Positions 13,684 to 22,252 of a stretch of 64,000 bases of DNA are shown one piece after another. Position numbers and translations under genes: made by a program. The stretch spans positions 1 through 64,000 of the forward strand of contig JAUXWR010000494.1 of assembly GCA_030680075.1 (NCBI GenBank). The letters are read 5' to 3'. The stretch is from Legionella sp. Its GTDB lineage: Bacteria; Pseudomonadota; Gammaproteobacteria; Legionellales; Legionellaceae. The notes below the pieces were generated by a model. The model had not been told where the DNA came from. It saw only the letters and a list, made by a program, of their open reading frames with translations, and did not search any database. Position 1 is the first letter of the stretch. Every line of letters begins with the position of its first letter.

Positions 13684-15762
13684 ATGCCTCAATATGAATT
13701 ACACACCCTTTGTCAAAATAATACACCTACTGTTCTTGTTGATGTAACTTCATGTCATCTTAAGGGTGCGGACATCAACCAACTGGATGATAAGGGCCAT
13801 ACGCCGTTATGGTATGCGGTTAATATCAAAAATATAGAGGTGGTCAGATACCTACTCGCACAACAGGCCGATCCCAATCTTGCCGGCGCGCAAACTTGCC
13901 CTCCGTTGGTGCAGGCAGTTGACCAAAACTCTCAAGACATTTGCATTGAGTTGCTGAGCAAACCCGAAACGGATGTCAATGCCCGGCAGATACACAATGT
14001 AACCGCTCTTTTTGTGGCAGCTCAAGAAGGCCGTGAGGCGCTTGTTGATTTGTTATTGAAAAATGAAGCTGACCCCACCCTTTGCATGGGAGGTAGCAAT
14101 ACTTCGCCACTTCACTCAGCTATACGTAATGGACATAATTCCATTGTTAAAAAACTTATAATTTCAATACCTTCTCTAGTTAATTTGGAAAAGATATTTC
14201 TCAAGCCCATAAATAGATCCCCTCTCAGCTACGCCTCATTTATAGGCAACTTGCATGCGGTAGATCTACTGCTAAAAAAAGAGGCCCATATCAATGCCGT
14301 TACCATGGAGAAAGGCAAGATGACACCTGTTTGCTATGCGGCTTTTAAGGGACATGGGGATATCATAGAAAAACTGATAGCCAGTGGTGCTGATTATATT
14401 AATGTTGGGGCTGTTGCTGCTAGCGACAATTTAGTTTCGCCCCTTGAATTGGCTACAAGAAAAGGACATCTTTACGCTGTCAAATGTTTGTTGCGCCATC
14501 ATCATCCAGAAGATCACTTGAAAAGGGCATTGCATTATTCTATGGTTAACGCTTTAGCGAGTACTGGAGGTGACGAACGCCAGCGGTATTTTGCTATTAC
14601 AGTGTTGATTCAAGAACAAAAAGAAGCGCAATATTCAGAGACAGTTTTAACGCTAAATGACGAATCACCTATCCCCTCATCCTCCTTTATAAGTTCTTTT
14701 GAATACCTTTTTTCTCAACAGCCAGACGTTAATGATACTAATCCCGGTACAAAAGATGCGGCAATACGACGTGCTTTAACCGCTATGTATGATTTATTGA
14801 GAAATCCTTCTGCTTGCCTTCCTTATCTATATCTAATCAATGAAGAGCTTGAGCGTCAGTGGATGGCGGAGCAACATGACCAACCGTTTCCTGTTTTTAA
14901 TGAAAAATGGGTAACTCTTTGCGCTCATAATGGCATGTTATGGCCTATTCCTCATAATAATATTCCCCAGATGAAACGCTTCAATACTTTAGACCGTATC
15001 TTGCTTGCAAAATTTCACCAGTATGAGATGGGTAATGAACAACTTAAATGGACGGGATTTATACCCAGAAACTTCTCGCGCACCCAACTATTTGAGAATG
15101 CCTTTGTTGTTGAAAACTACAGAACAATTAATGGTCTATTTCATGGAAATATCCATAATTTGCAGCGTGTTATAGCTATATTGGCAATGGAGTCCGGATT
15201 AATTCCATTGACTTATCAAGAAAATGGCCAAGAGCATAAAGTTCTGCCGAAAGAAATATTTTCTGCTCTGATGAGAAGAGATATTTTGCCTTCTGGCAAA
15301 ATACACGCCCCGCTTTGGACCAAGATATTTGACTCAGGAAGCATTGAGGCACTTAATTTTAATCATCCGTATCAATTTCATTCTACTTTGTTAACCAATT
15401 CAAAATTGGCGGGAACGTTACAAGATTACCTTCGTTTTAGTTTTTGCAGCCATTATAATCTTATGCGAGATTTGTATAATGGTGTCTATGAAACAGGTTA
15501 TAACAATCAAAAGTTGTGGCAGCACGTTATAAGTAAATTGTATTTACATCTATTTAGCGGAAAGCCTGAGTTTGCTATCCAGATGGAGGAAAAAAAGAGT
15601 CTTTCAGACGATGCCGGGCGCAAATGGCACAGTCGAACAAAGATTTATAACCCTTTGAGGCTCCCCATCTTTATGACTGGCGAGCAAGGCTTCTTCTCAC
15701 AACATGGTTCACGATCGGAAAAATCCGATACAATTTCACCTCGCAGCCAATGTAACGCCTGA
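13684..15762 (+). CDS. Ankyrin-repeat protein with unknown C-terminal domain, candidate effector
   Basis: This 692-residue protein starts at ATG 13684 and has no signal peptide. Residues ~27-285 are seven or eight ankyrin repeats (DDKGHTPLWYAVNIKNIEVV, HNVTALFVAAQEGREALVDL). They run in the same order and register as the ankyrin arm of the protein at 22539-24602, including the shared ADY-V...HL--V--LL end. Residues ~300-692 are a separate domain with conserved-looking GMLWPIPHN, TLDRILLAKFH and MESGLIPLTY that I cannot identify. The C-terminal tail is polar (SEKSDTISPRSQCNA). Its codon use and AT content match the neighbours. Translocation by Dot/Icm is inferred. Confidence 0.87.
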   Translation: MPQYELHTLCQNNTPTVLVDVTSCHLKGADINQLDDKGHTPLWYAVNIKNIEVVRYLLAQQADPNLAGAQTCPPLVQAVDQNSQDICIELLSKPETDVNARQIHNVTALFVAAQEGREALVDLLLKNEADPTLCMGGSNTSPLHSAIRNGHNSIVKKLIISIPSLVNLEKIFLKPINRSPLSYASFIGNLHAVDLLLKKEAHINAVTMEKGKMTPVCYAAFKGHGDIIEKLIASGADYINVGAVAASDNLVSPLELATRKGHLYAVKCLLRHHHPEDHLKRALHYSMVNALASTGGDERQRYFAITVLIQEQKEAQYSETVLTLNDESPIPSSSFISSFEYLFSQQPDVNDTNPGTKDAAIRRALTAMYDLLRNPSACLPYLYLINEELERQWMAEQHDQPFPVFNEKWVTLCAHNGMLWPIPHNNIPQMKRFNTLDRILLAKFHQYEMGNEQLKWTGFIPRNFSRTQLFENAFVVENYRTINGLFHGNIHNLQRVIAILAMESGLIPLTYQENGQEHKVLPKEIFSALMRRDILPSGKIHAPLWTKIFDSGSIEALNFNHPYQFHSTLLTNSKLAGTLQDYLRFSFCSHYNLMRDLYNGVYETGYNNQKLWQHVISKLYLHLFSGKPEFAIQMEEKKSLSDDAGRKWHSRTKIYNPLRLPIFMTGEQGFFSQHGSRSEKSDTISPRSQCNA

Positions 15763-15808
15763 CTCGCGAATCTCCTTCCCGTCGTCCCGGACATTAAGTA
15801 AGACTAGG

Positions 15809-15900
15809 TTCCGGGACGACACCCATTAGAGCGTGCTTGAATCAGGTTAAGGCTAAAAAGTTAGTACCATACGTTTTTTGGATTCATATAAAGGCTCGTA
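15809..15900 (+). repeat. Dispersed ~90-bp repeat, family 2, copy 1
   Basis: It runs from CCGGGACGACACCCATTAGA through GGCTAAAAAGTTAGTACCAT to CATATAAAGGCTCG. An inverted copy lies at 46054-46148 and a partial direct copy at 58944-59012. The left edge also forms an inverted repeat with GTCGTCCCGG at 15781-15790 (stem GTCGTCCCGG / CCGGGACGAC), which could terminate the ankyrin transcript. No ORF is present in it. Confidence 0.75.
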
Positions 15901-15913
15901 AAAACAGCATTTA

Positions 15914-16774
15914 TTAAACTGCAAATTCAACGGGCTTAGGGTTTTCTTGTTCTGAAAATCCCTTACTCACATGGTAAATTGTCGCTAAATATAGCAAAAG
16001 TGCGAGTAAAAGAAGAATGCTGGCGCTGATGGGTTCTATTGCAAATAATAAGGCACCTGCACCACCGAGGACAGTACCTATACAAAACTCTGCGGCGGCT
16101 TTTTTAAAATAATGGTTCTTTGGAGCGGCGAACAGTATATTTTGATTCTGACCTGGCTGCCTTGAGTAGTTTTCTAGTAAAGAGCTATCGGAAAAAGATG
16201 CGTTTAATCTTCGCATTCTGGTTTCACTTGATTGTTTCATCTCTTCCAGCGCATGATGCGTTACTCTTTCTGATTTTTCTATTGCTTCCTCTCTTTCTTT
16301 GTCTATTATCTTAAGAGTGTCTTGCAGAAAAATCACATCAAATTCATCCTGAAATTTATTATTGTGGTTCATTTCCTGGCAAATAAAATCTCTATATTCA
16401 TTAGAAAAAGCCTGTAATTGATCATGTACTTCTTTTGCTTCATCAGGAGCCAACTCTTCAATTTTTCTGTCTGAAATGTAATAAAAAATCAGTGATTTTC
16501 CAACAATATGTGAGCAAGAAACCCATTCGTTGTATAAGTCGGGTTTTTTATTTGTTTCCTCAATAGTTAGGTCATAGTTTAATTGATAAGCTGGAGAGCT
16601 AGTAGCGGCTTTTATTGCGGCTATAATAGGATTGGATTCTTCAATATCAAGCCACTCGCGTACGTCGCCTGGTTGATAAGTTGGCGATTGAATAACCGCC
16701 AATATTGCGTCCATGGAAGGCTCGTTTTGTTTAGTTTTACCCAAGTACTGGACATAAATAGTAATATTTTTCAT
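15914..16774 (-). CDS. Hypothetical coiled-coil protein with C-terminal membrane hairpin
   Basis: ATG 16774 follows a GGTGGG ribosome-binding site, so I prefer it to the GTG 12 bp upstream; the product is about 286 residues. The first ~180 residues are soluble. A charged helical stretch follows (DKEREEAIEKSERV, HALEEMKQSSETRMRRL) that is probably a coiled coil. Two hydrophobic segments near the C-terminus (FCIGTVLGGAGALLFAIEP and ASILLLLALLLYLATIYHV) form a hairpin, leaving a short polar tail. Several Legionella effectors have this layout, which inserts into host membranes, but nothing here proves translocation. Confidence 0.72.
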   Translation of the reverse strand: MKNITIYVQYLGKTKQNEPSMDAILAVIQSPTYQPGDVREWLDIEESNPIIAAIKAATSSPAYQLNYDLTIEETNKKPDLYNEWVSCSHIVGKSLIFYYISDRKIEELAPDEAKEVHDQLQAFSNEYRDFICQEMNHNNKFQDEFDVIFLQDTLKIIDKEREEAIEKSERVTHHALEEMKQSSETRMRRLNASFSDSSLLENYSRQPGQNQNILFAAPKNHYFKKAAAEFCIGTVLGGAGALLFAIEPISASILLLLALLLYLATIYHVSKGFSEQENPKPVEFAV

Positions 16775-16988
16775 AAAACCCACCACTAAATATAAAAAAT
16801 GAGTTTACACCAATCCCCCATTTGATACAAAACTCAACCCTTTTCATAAAACCCAATGAAGGAAAGCTTGATGCAACATTCTTGGCTCTGCACAAGATAT
16901 GGTGGGTTACCGTTTGGGAGTCGGTTGCAAAAAAAAATCTTCTGGTACATCTGCAATCAGATAAAGGTTGTGAGTCAAGGAAATCTGG

Positions 16989-17420
16989 CTATATAAAATT
17001 CAATTCTACCCTGACGCCATTTGGATCAAGGAGCCAAATTTGTTTTAACACAATATCTTCATGGCACCAGGTTTTATAGGCAAGCCCTCTGTTTTCTATT
17101 TTCTCGATAAAACCATCATAATCTTCTGTATCAATCGCTAAACAAAAATGATCAAAGGAGCCCGTGGAAAACTCGCCTTGGTGTTGGGGATGAAGCTCTG
17201 CAAGCCGCTCGAATTTAGGCTGCACTTTTTTACTTTTAGCATTACCCACATGTAAAATTGCAACATCTTGACCCGGAATATAAAAATAAAGAGATTGGGA
17301 GGTGTCAATTGATAAGTGGTCGCCCAAGGTTAGCCCAATCAATTGACAATAAAAATTAACGGTTTCTTCAGGCGCCAGAGTAACAAAATTAACGTGATCT
17401 AATCGTTTAATGGCCACCAA
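16989..17420 (-). CDS. VOC-family (glyoxalase/dioxygenase fold) protein
   Basis: The 143-residue protein shows the vicinal-oxygen-chelate pattern: LDHVNFVTLAPEETVNFY at the start, DHFCLAIDTEDYDGF in the middle and WLLDPNGVRVELNFI at the end. Likely metal ligands are His9 of DHVNF, the His of FDHFCL and the Glu of VELNF. Members include glyoxalase I, fosfomycin-resistance proteins and extradiol dioxygenases, and the substrate cannot be assigned. The GTG start has GGAG 10 bp upstream. It lies 14 bp after the GNAT gene, probably in the same transcript. Confidence 0.85.
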   Translation of the reverse strand: MVAIKRLDHVNFVTLAPEETVNFYCQLIGLTLGDHLSIDTSQSLYFYIPGQDVAILHVGNAKSKKVQPKFERLAELHPQHQGEFSTGSFDHFCLAIDTEDYDGFIEKIENRGLAYKTWCHEDIVLKQIWLLDPNGVRVELNFI

Positions 17421-17434
17421 AATACTCCAAAATT

Positions 17435-17869
17435 TTAAAGATTTTTTTTCAAAAAAAAGCGACAGTGATTAGGTGGGCAATTTTCCAGGGTGCCAAATAT
17501 GTCATAACCCTGTTTTAGATAAAAATCTTTAGCCTGGAAATCAAAAGTATCAGTATGTGACAGGCTAGCACCAAGCTCGCGCGCCTCATCTTCAACTCTT
17601 CTAAGCAAATACCCACCTAGCTTTTGATGTCTGTGGGCTTCTGCAACAAATAGCTCATCAATGTATAAAATTCCCCAGTGATACATAACCGCATTAATGC
17701 CCGCGATAATCTCGTCATCATTTTTTATTACATATCGTTTAAAAATAGGGGTTTCTTTTTGAGTGAAGGGTACTTTTTGAGCATTGAAATGCATAATTTC
17801 ATTACTGATATACTCGCTCTCTTCTTCGTTGCTACTAGAAAGTTTATAAGGAAAATTTAGTTCATGCAT
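17435..17869 (-). CDS. GNAT-family N-acetyltransferase
   Basis: The 144-residue protein carries the GNAT core: IAGINAVMYHWGILYIDELF (beta4), then VAEAHRHQKLGGYLLRRVED (motif A, acetyl-CoA pyrophosphate loop H-R-x-x-K-L-G-G), then TDTFDFQAKDFYLKQGYDIF. It acetylates an amine of unknown identity. The cognate VOC gene follows after 14 bp. GNAT/VOC pairs often act on the same small molecule or antibiotic, but no direct evidence is visible here. Confidence 0.87.
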   Translation of the reverse strand: MHELNFPYKLSSSNEEESEYISNEIMHFNAQKVPFTQKETPIFKRYVIKNDDEIIAGINAVMYHWGILYIDELFVAEAHRHQKLGGYLLRRVEDEARELGASLSHTDTFDFQAKDFYLKQGYDIFGTLENCPPNHCRFFLKKNL

Positions 17870-17893
17870 TTAATAATTAATTCCTTTATTCTG

Positions 17894-17980
17894 TTAATTT
17901 AAGATAATCAAACCAATACTAATTAATACAATCATAACAACAACCAATCCTTTATGCTTGAAACTTGTTGAAGATTTCAT
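17894..17980 (-). CDS. Possible 28-residue single-pass membrane microprotein
   Basis: ATG 17980 opens a 28-codon frame with a basic N-terminus (MKSSTSFKHKG) followed by a pure hydrophobic helix (LVVVMIVLISIGLIILN), ending in TAA at 17896-17894. AAAGGAA lies ~9 bp upstream of the ATG. The architecture is that of small membrane proteins. It sits between the DUF2165 gene and the GNAT gene, all on the minus strand. Conservation cannot be judged from one sequence. Confidence 0.5.
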   Translation of the reverse strand: MKSSTSFKHKGLVVVMIVLISIGLIILN

Positions 17981-18045
17981 AGACGCATTCCTTTATCTAA
18001 AATACCTTCTTTAACTGTAGACTATTTACTCTAAAACATAACCAT

Positions 18046-18585
18046 TCATTGCGATTCTTTATCATCATTTTGGAGGAAAATCATAATAAACATAATTAAA
18101 CTTACAAACAACCCGGCTTTCATTTGCCCATTCCAGGTGGGCGATTGCCACATGCTAAACCATTCCCCACCAATAATAATAAAACCAACCATATACAAAA
18201 TAAACCCCAGAAATAACCCCCAAAAGGCTACTATTTTTGCCTCATTAAACCGTTGTATTGGTTTTTTGATGGTGAGTAAAAGCCCTATGCAACCATGCCA
18301 GCAAAGAATGGCGGTTAGTATTTCCCATGCAACAATAAAATAATAGATGAAATATGAAAGCCAGGGGTTCGTAATGGAGCGCGGCATTAAAGCGGGCTCA
18401 TTATAGGTTGTATCCATGCTCAATACATGCTGCACATATATAAAATTACTATTAAAATCAATAATGTTATTAAAAGCCGCGATACTAAAAAATAAGGCAA
18501 TTGAACCAACCATCGAGCTCTTGATAAATCGCACGTGATTACCTCCCGCTGAACAGACGCGTAAGATAGCATCAAAAAAACTCAT
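18046..18585 (-). CDS. DUF2165-family small integral membrane protein
   Basis: The 179-residue protein has four or five predicted membrane segments (MVGSIALFFSIAAFNNIIDF, YFIYYFIVAWEILTAILCW, FWGLFLGFILYMVGFIIIGG, AGLFVSLIMFIMIFL). It carries the family features FNNIIDF, QHVLSMDTT and GEWFSMWQSPTWNGQ. The role of the family is not known. The likely transcript includes the 28-codon frame and the GNAT/VOC genes downstream, but the gaps are large enough for separate promoters. Confidence 0.82.
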   Translation of the reverse strand: MSFFDAILRVCSAGGNHVRFIKSSMVGSIALFFSIAAFNNIIDFNSNFIYVQHVLSMDTTYNEPALMPRSITNPWLSYFIYYFIVAWEILTAILCWHGCIGLLLTIKKPIQRFNEAKIVAFWGLFLGFILYMVGFIIIGGEWFSMWQSPTWNGQMKAGLFVSLIMFIMIFLQNDDKESQ

Positions 18586-18696
18586 AAAACAGTAATATCG
18601 AGTCCGACACCTAGCTCAATTATCAGAGGCATGCTACACGAGTCATAATCAACTGGTATTGTTATCATATCTTGCCAAAAGCGATACAAATACCAT

Positions 18697-18734
18697 CGGT
18701 CGGAGTGACAAAAATTGAACCTGCGACCCTGGTA
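18697..18734 (-). other. Degenerate 3' end of a tRNA-Pro gene, possible integration scar
   Basis: Read on the minus strand, the segment gives GGGTCGCAGGTTCAA...TGTCACTCCGACC. This matches the T-arm and 3' acceptor strand of gammaproteobacterial tRNA-Pro (which ends GTCACTCCGACCA), with a damaged T-stem (TTTGT where CCTGT is expected). The 5' half of a tRNA is absent, so it is not a working gene. Truncated tRNA 3' ends of this length are the classic attachment-site footprint of tyrosine-recombinase islands. No integrase is in the window. Confidence 0.55.
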
Positions 18735-18867
18735 CTCGTACAATTTAGTGAATGGTTGATTTATTTTTGCACTATGATAAAATTAGCCTCTAATTGCTCA
18801 GGATGATCATTTAATAACTAAAAGCTGTTAATTTTGTTTTAAATAATTTAATTCCTTGAGAGATAAA

Positions 18868-20073
18868 ATGCCAACACCTAATGATATCGAGAGTGAATCA
18901 CCATCAGATCTTCCCTTGGCCCGCAGTTCCGGTGCATCTATCCTGTTAGGTCTTGCAAAGACCGGTGGTAGAGGACTCACTCACGCAACTGTAACTGTTG
19001 TTATATCAGAGAGCGTATCTTTTTTTGGTTCTTATGCGCTTTACGGTCTGCTGACGACTGTATTCGCCGGCGAACCCACAATTGCAGCGTCGGTTGCGAG
19101 AGATTTAGCAAAATACCAGGTGCCGGCTGTTGCCATCCCTGTAGCGCTTGTTGCCGCTCTTCATCAAGTTGAATTTGGTAGTAAAGTTCCTTATCGCGTA
19201 ATTAGTGCCGCCACAAATGGCTTAGGCATGACAAGTTTCTCAATTCCCATGATAATGCAGCTTGTTACGCGTATCGTGCAAATTGTAAAAAAGGAGTCCC
19301 GAAATACACCTGTATGGATTACTGATAGTGAGGCTTTAGGTGTAATTGGTGGATGTAGTGTGGTAGGACTTGCTCAGGCACTGCAAACGTATTTTCAACT
19401 ATACAATGCAGATGTATCAGCCAGAAATGAGCACGCAGTTGTGCCCGCAATAAATGTCGAAAATAAATCTTTTTTAAATAGGCTTAGTACCAATCAAACT
19501 ATGATTGTATTATTTGCAATGATGAATTCCGCTAGTGCTTTCCATGCAGGGGCTTTTCAGTTAACAAAATTATTAGGTTATGATACATCGGGTCTTGTAG
19601 AATATTACACGCGCGTTGGGATAACACTGACCGCAGGCCTTGCCGGTGGGATTATCCTTGGTCGTGCCAATCCTGAAAAACGTGTTGATGCAAAACTGTT
19701 TAACCTCCTGCAAAACCTTATCAAGTTATCGACATTAGGCATTGGTATTGCGTCTTTATTTTATTTATCACCCAATGCAGAAGTTATTTTTGGTAAGGAT
19801 GTTATTGATGAGCAGACCTGGCTTTGGTTAGCAGTCATTCCATCGGAAACAGGAATAATTCTTATGCTGCAAATGATAGTCTTTATGATTAACTTATGCC
19901 GGCAACATAAATCAGAAGAAGAAGAGCCACTCTTAATCACGGACTCTAGTATAAATAGTGAATCGCCTTTACGAGCACTTAGTCTTTTTAATAACAGTGA
20001 AAATCTTGAAAAAATCACTGTTGTGAGTGAAGAAGAAGAAGAAGAAGCTGAGCTCGCTTATCAATCCAAGTAG
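18868..20073 (+). CDS. Polytopic membrane protein with acidic C-terminal E-block, candidate effector
   Basis: I choose ATG 18868 (401 residues) over the TTG at 18856. Six to eight hydrophobic segments run through the protein (VSFFGSYALYGLLTTVFAG, VPAVAIPVALVAALHQVEF, IGIASLFYLS, TGIILMLQMIVFMINLC). The cytosolic C-terminal tail starts with HKSEEEEPLL, which matches the eukaryotic acidic dileucine sorting motif [DE]xxxL[LI]. It ends SEEEEEEAELAYQSK, a glutamate-rich block near the C-terminus of the kind that promotes Dot/Icm translocation. The glutamates are encoded by a GAA/GAG run (20028-20050) prone to slippage. I do not recognise the membrane domain. Confidence 0.75.
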   Translation: MPTPNDIESESPSDLPLARSSGASILLGLAKTGGRGLTHATVTVVISESVSFFGSYALYGLLTTVFAGEPTIAASVARDLAKYQVPAVAIPVALVAALHQVEFGSKVPYRVISAATNGLGMTSFSIPMIMQLVTRIVQIVKKESRNTPVWITDSEALGVIGGCSVVGLAQALQTYFQLYNADVSARNEHAVVPAINVENKSFLNRLSTNQTMIVLFAMMNSASAFHAGAFQLTKLLGYDTSGLVEYYTRVGITLTAGLAGGIILGRANPEKRVDAKLFNLLQNLIKLSTLGIGIASLFYLSPNAEVIFGKDVIDEQTWLWLAVIPSETGIILMLQMIVFMINLCRQHKSEEEEPLLITDSSINSESPLRALSLFNNSENLEKITVVSEEEEEEAELAYQSK

Positions 20074-20083
20074 GAAATATATT

Positions 20084-20617
20084 ATGAAAAAAACACTAAT
20101 TACTTTGCTATTAATAACTACGGCATTAATGTCTTCATTTGCAGGAGCGAATACTAGTCTTGCAAAAAACAAAAATAATGTCAGTGTTTTGTTTATTCAA
20201 ATTGCTGATAAAGGCATGCTGACTCCAATGCCGCATAAGCCAGGTTATTACCAATTAAAGCTCACCGGCGTAAAAGAATATATCCAATTTTTTACCGATC
20301 GCCCAACGCGTGTTGCCGGCATTTACCCAACGAAAAAGTTTTTACAAAAATGGGAAGACGGCACCAGTACGACAAGCTTTAATAAAATGCCACCCAATGC
20401 TGCTTTAAGTGCAGTAGAAGTCAGGGTATTAAAAAACAAAATGGTAAATACGGTATTACAACTCTCAGCGCCCTCTTATAATGCGAAACAAGGGACACTA
20501 ACGTATACCGCACGCACATTGAATGGTGATGCATCTCCAATCCCCCAAAGAAAATTCAAAAATATCGCCCTTTTTATTGATAATTATTGTGCAAGTTGTA
20601 CGGGCCACGGCTTTTAG
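20084..20617 (+). CDS. Exported hypothetical protein
   Basis: The ATG at 20084, after TAGGAAATATT, begins a 177-residue protein. Its signal peptide is KKTLITLLLITTALMSSFAG. The frame extends 57 bp further upstream, but that part overlaps the preceding gene and lacks a signal sequence. The mature domain looks beta-rich (YYQLKLTGVKEYIQFFTDRP, KQGTLTYTARTL) and ends with NYCASCTGHGF, a Cys-x-x-Cys that could bind metal or form a disulfide. It starts 10 bp after the membrane-protein gene, so the two are probably cotranscribed. The function is unknown. Confidence 0.75.
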   Translation: MKKTLITLLLITTALMSSFAGANTSLAKNKNNVSVLFIQIADKGMLTPMPHKPGYYQLKLTGVKEYIQFFTDRPTRVAGIYPTKKFLQKWEDGTSTTSFNKMPPNAALSAVEVRVLKNKMVNTVLQLSAPSYNAKQGTLTYTARTLNGDASPIPQRKFKNIALFIDNYCASCTGHGF

Positions 20618-20631
20618 GGGTTCTTCCACAA

Positions 20632-20745
20632 CAATGGCATTCGGTTAAGCATTTCTGAGATTAACATTATAAGTAATAGCCTTGTTTTTCCATAATAAAT
20701 GATATGTTTGGATGGGAGCTTTATTTCCTTAACCGAATGCCATTG
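20632..20745. mobile_element. Miniature inverted-repeat element with 18-bp perfect terminal repeats
   Basis: CAATGGCATTCGGTTAAG at 20632-20649 is repeated as its exact inverse at 20728-20745, enclosing 78 bp without a plausible gene. The same inverse repeat forms the end of the transposase remnant at 24939-24956, so this is best read as a non-autonomous deletion derivative of that insertion sequence. The sequence GACGTACACACCA begins at its right edge and the truncated membrane gene follows directly. Confidence 0.8.
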
Positions 20746-20759
20746 ACGTACACACCAAG

Positions 20760-21604
20760 CCTTTAGCAGCAATAATATTTGGAGCTTATATTGCTTTCCA
20801 TCACGAACTCTCATTACAACCCTTTACTTTAAATCTGGTAGCAGTGCTTTTAGGGTTCCCTTTGTCTTTTGCTGTCCTTAAATTTCAAAGTAGATTTAAC
20901 AAAAATGTAGTCGGTTTGGCAATTATTGGCCTTGTATTAATGAGCATCAGTTTCTTCTCTACTGGTATAAACGGGGTATATCGATGGATATTTATTGGCA
21001 AAGTACCATTAGATATTTCCATGTTAATTGCGCCATTAATGCTTTATGTAATCAGTAATCTCTTAGTTTTAATAAATTTCTCGCTATCATATTAACAACC
21101 TGCACTATATTGATTTTGGCCTTTCAGCCAGATGCAGGCCAGGCTACAGCTTTTGGGATAGGAGCTTTTATTATTTTTTTATTTAATAAACATATCCCTT
21201 ATTCCACTTGTTTTATCGTTTTTATTATTATCAATGTCAGTATAGTATTAGCTTGGTGCCAATTAGATCCATTGCCAGCAGTAAATCAAGTTGAGCTTAT
21301 TATGGAATTGGCATTTAAAATGGGGTTTCTAGGTTTTGTGGGAATATTATTTGTCATCTTGATTCTTCTATTTCCGATGCTTATAACCCTCAGGCATCAG
21401 TTCAGTACAGTTAACTATGAGAATTGTATTCTTGTACTTTCTTTTATCGTTTATTTTATTGCTCAACTAATAGTAACTGTTTTTGGGAACTACCCGGTGC
21501 CAATTATTGGAGCTGGAGCGGCACCAGTAATTGGGTGGTATTTAATTTTAAGTTTGACTCTTGCAGAAAATACCAATATTAAAGACGTAAACTTATTAAA
21601 TTAA
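20760..21604 (+). pseudogene. Polytopic membrane protein, 5'-truncated and frameshifted
   Basis: An open frame runs from 20760 (PLAAIIFGAYIAFHHELSLQ) through VLMSISFFSTGINGVYRWIF and stops at 21095. The +1 frame continues the same hydrophobic protein from about 21074 (KFLAIILTTCTILILAFQPD) to 21604. One base missing in the A/T run near 21068-21079 explains the switch. The upstream frame has no start because it runs into the miniature element at 20632-20745. Motifs such as GINGVYRWIFIGK and FQPDAGQATAF vaguely recall FtsW/RodA-type glycosyltransferases (compare GxxGAxRWI and PDLGTA), but the similarity is weak. It is almost certainly non-functional. Confidence 0.75.
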
Positions 21605-21685
21605 AGTATTAAATAATACGTTACATTAGCGAGTTGAATTCGCCTTTTATAAAAGTACTCGGAAAAAATGCTCAAATTTATATTT

Positions 21686-22123
21686 TTAATTTAGAGCCTG
21701 TATTTCTACCATAGAAGAACTAGTGATTTCCAGGCGACTTGCAGCCGCATAAGAAAGATCTATAATTCGCGTACTATAAAAGGGGCCACGATCATTTATA
21801 CGAACTACCACTGTTCGTCCATTTTTTACATTCTTAACTCGTAGTCGAGTATTAAAGGGAAGCGTAGGATGTGCAGCCGTCATAGAATACATATTGTATC
21901 GCTCTCCATTAGATGTCTTATGATGATGGTGGCGTTTACCATAAAACGAAGCTAGTCCTCGTGCTTTATACCCTTTTGCAGATCTAAGAGGTGTATATAC
22001 TTTACCCTTAACTTTATAAGAAGCTATTTCATGTCCAGGATGCTTTGTTTTAATGCATGCGGTTAAACTAAATAATAATCCTGTAATGACAAAATATTGC
22101 ATAGTTTTAATGGCTAATCTCAT
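21686..22123 (-). CDS. rlpA: RlpA-like lipoprotein (double-psi beta-barrel)
   Basis: From ATG 22123 the protein has a lipoprotein signal peptide with lipobox FSLTAC. A double-psi beta-barrel follows: GLASFYGKRHHHHKTSNGER, MTAAHPTLPFNTRLRV, then GRTVVVRINDRGPF and IDLSYAAASRL. RlpA cleaves naked glycan strands of septal peptidoglycan or binds them. This short form (145 residues) lacks the SPOR domain found in the larger RlpA, so septal targeting is doubtful. The longer start at 22162 would spoil the signal peptide. It stands alone between two accessory elements. Confidence 0.88.
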   Translation of the reverse strand: MRLAIKTMQYFVITGLLFSLTACIKTKHPGHEIASYKVKGKVYTPLRSAKGYKARGLASFYGKRHHHHKTSNGERYNMYSMTAAHPTLPFNTRLRVKNVKNGRTVVVRINDRGPFYSTRIIDLSYAAASRLEITSSSMVEIQALN

Positions 22124-22252
22124 ACTTATCTTCAATATCAGATGAGCCTGGAAACATAGCATATTGATTAAAGGCTGGCGACATATTCATTGAATACTGA
22201 CAATACTTAGGGTCGGCCGGGATTCCGGTAATAAGGATCGTTTAGGCCTATT

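Noticed and set aside
18697..18734. Complete tRNA gene
   Set aside because: Only the T-arm and acceptor 3' strand are recognisable; the anticodon and D arms are missing and the T-stem is mispaired.
20614..20814. 66-codon minus-strand frame
   Set aside because: It lies over the miniature inverted-repeat element and the beginning of the truncated membrane gene; its residues follow from the terminal repeats.
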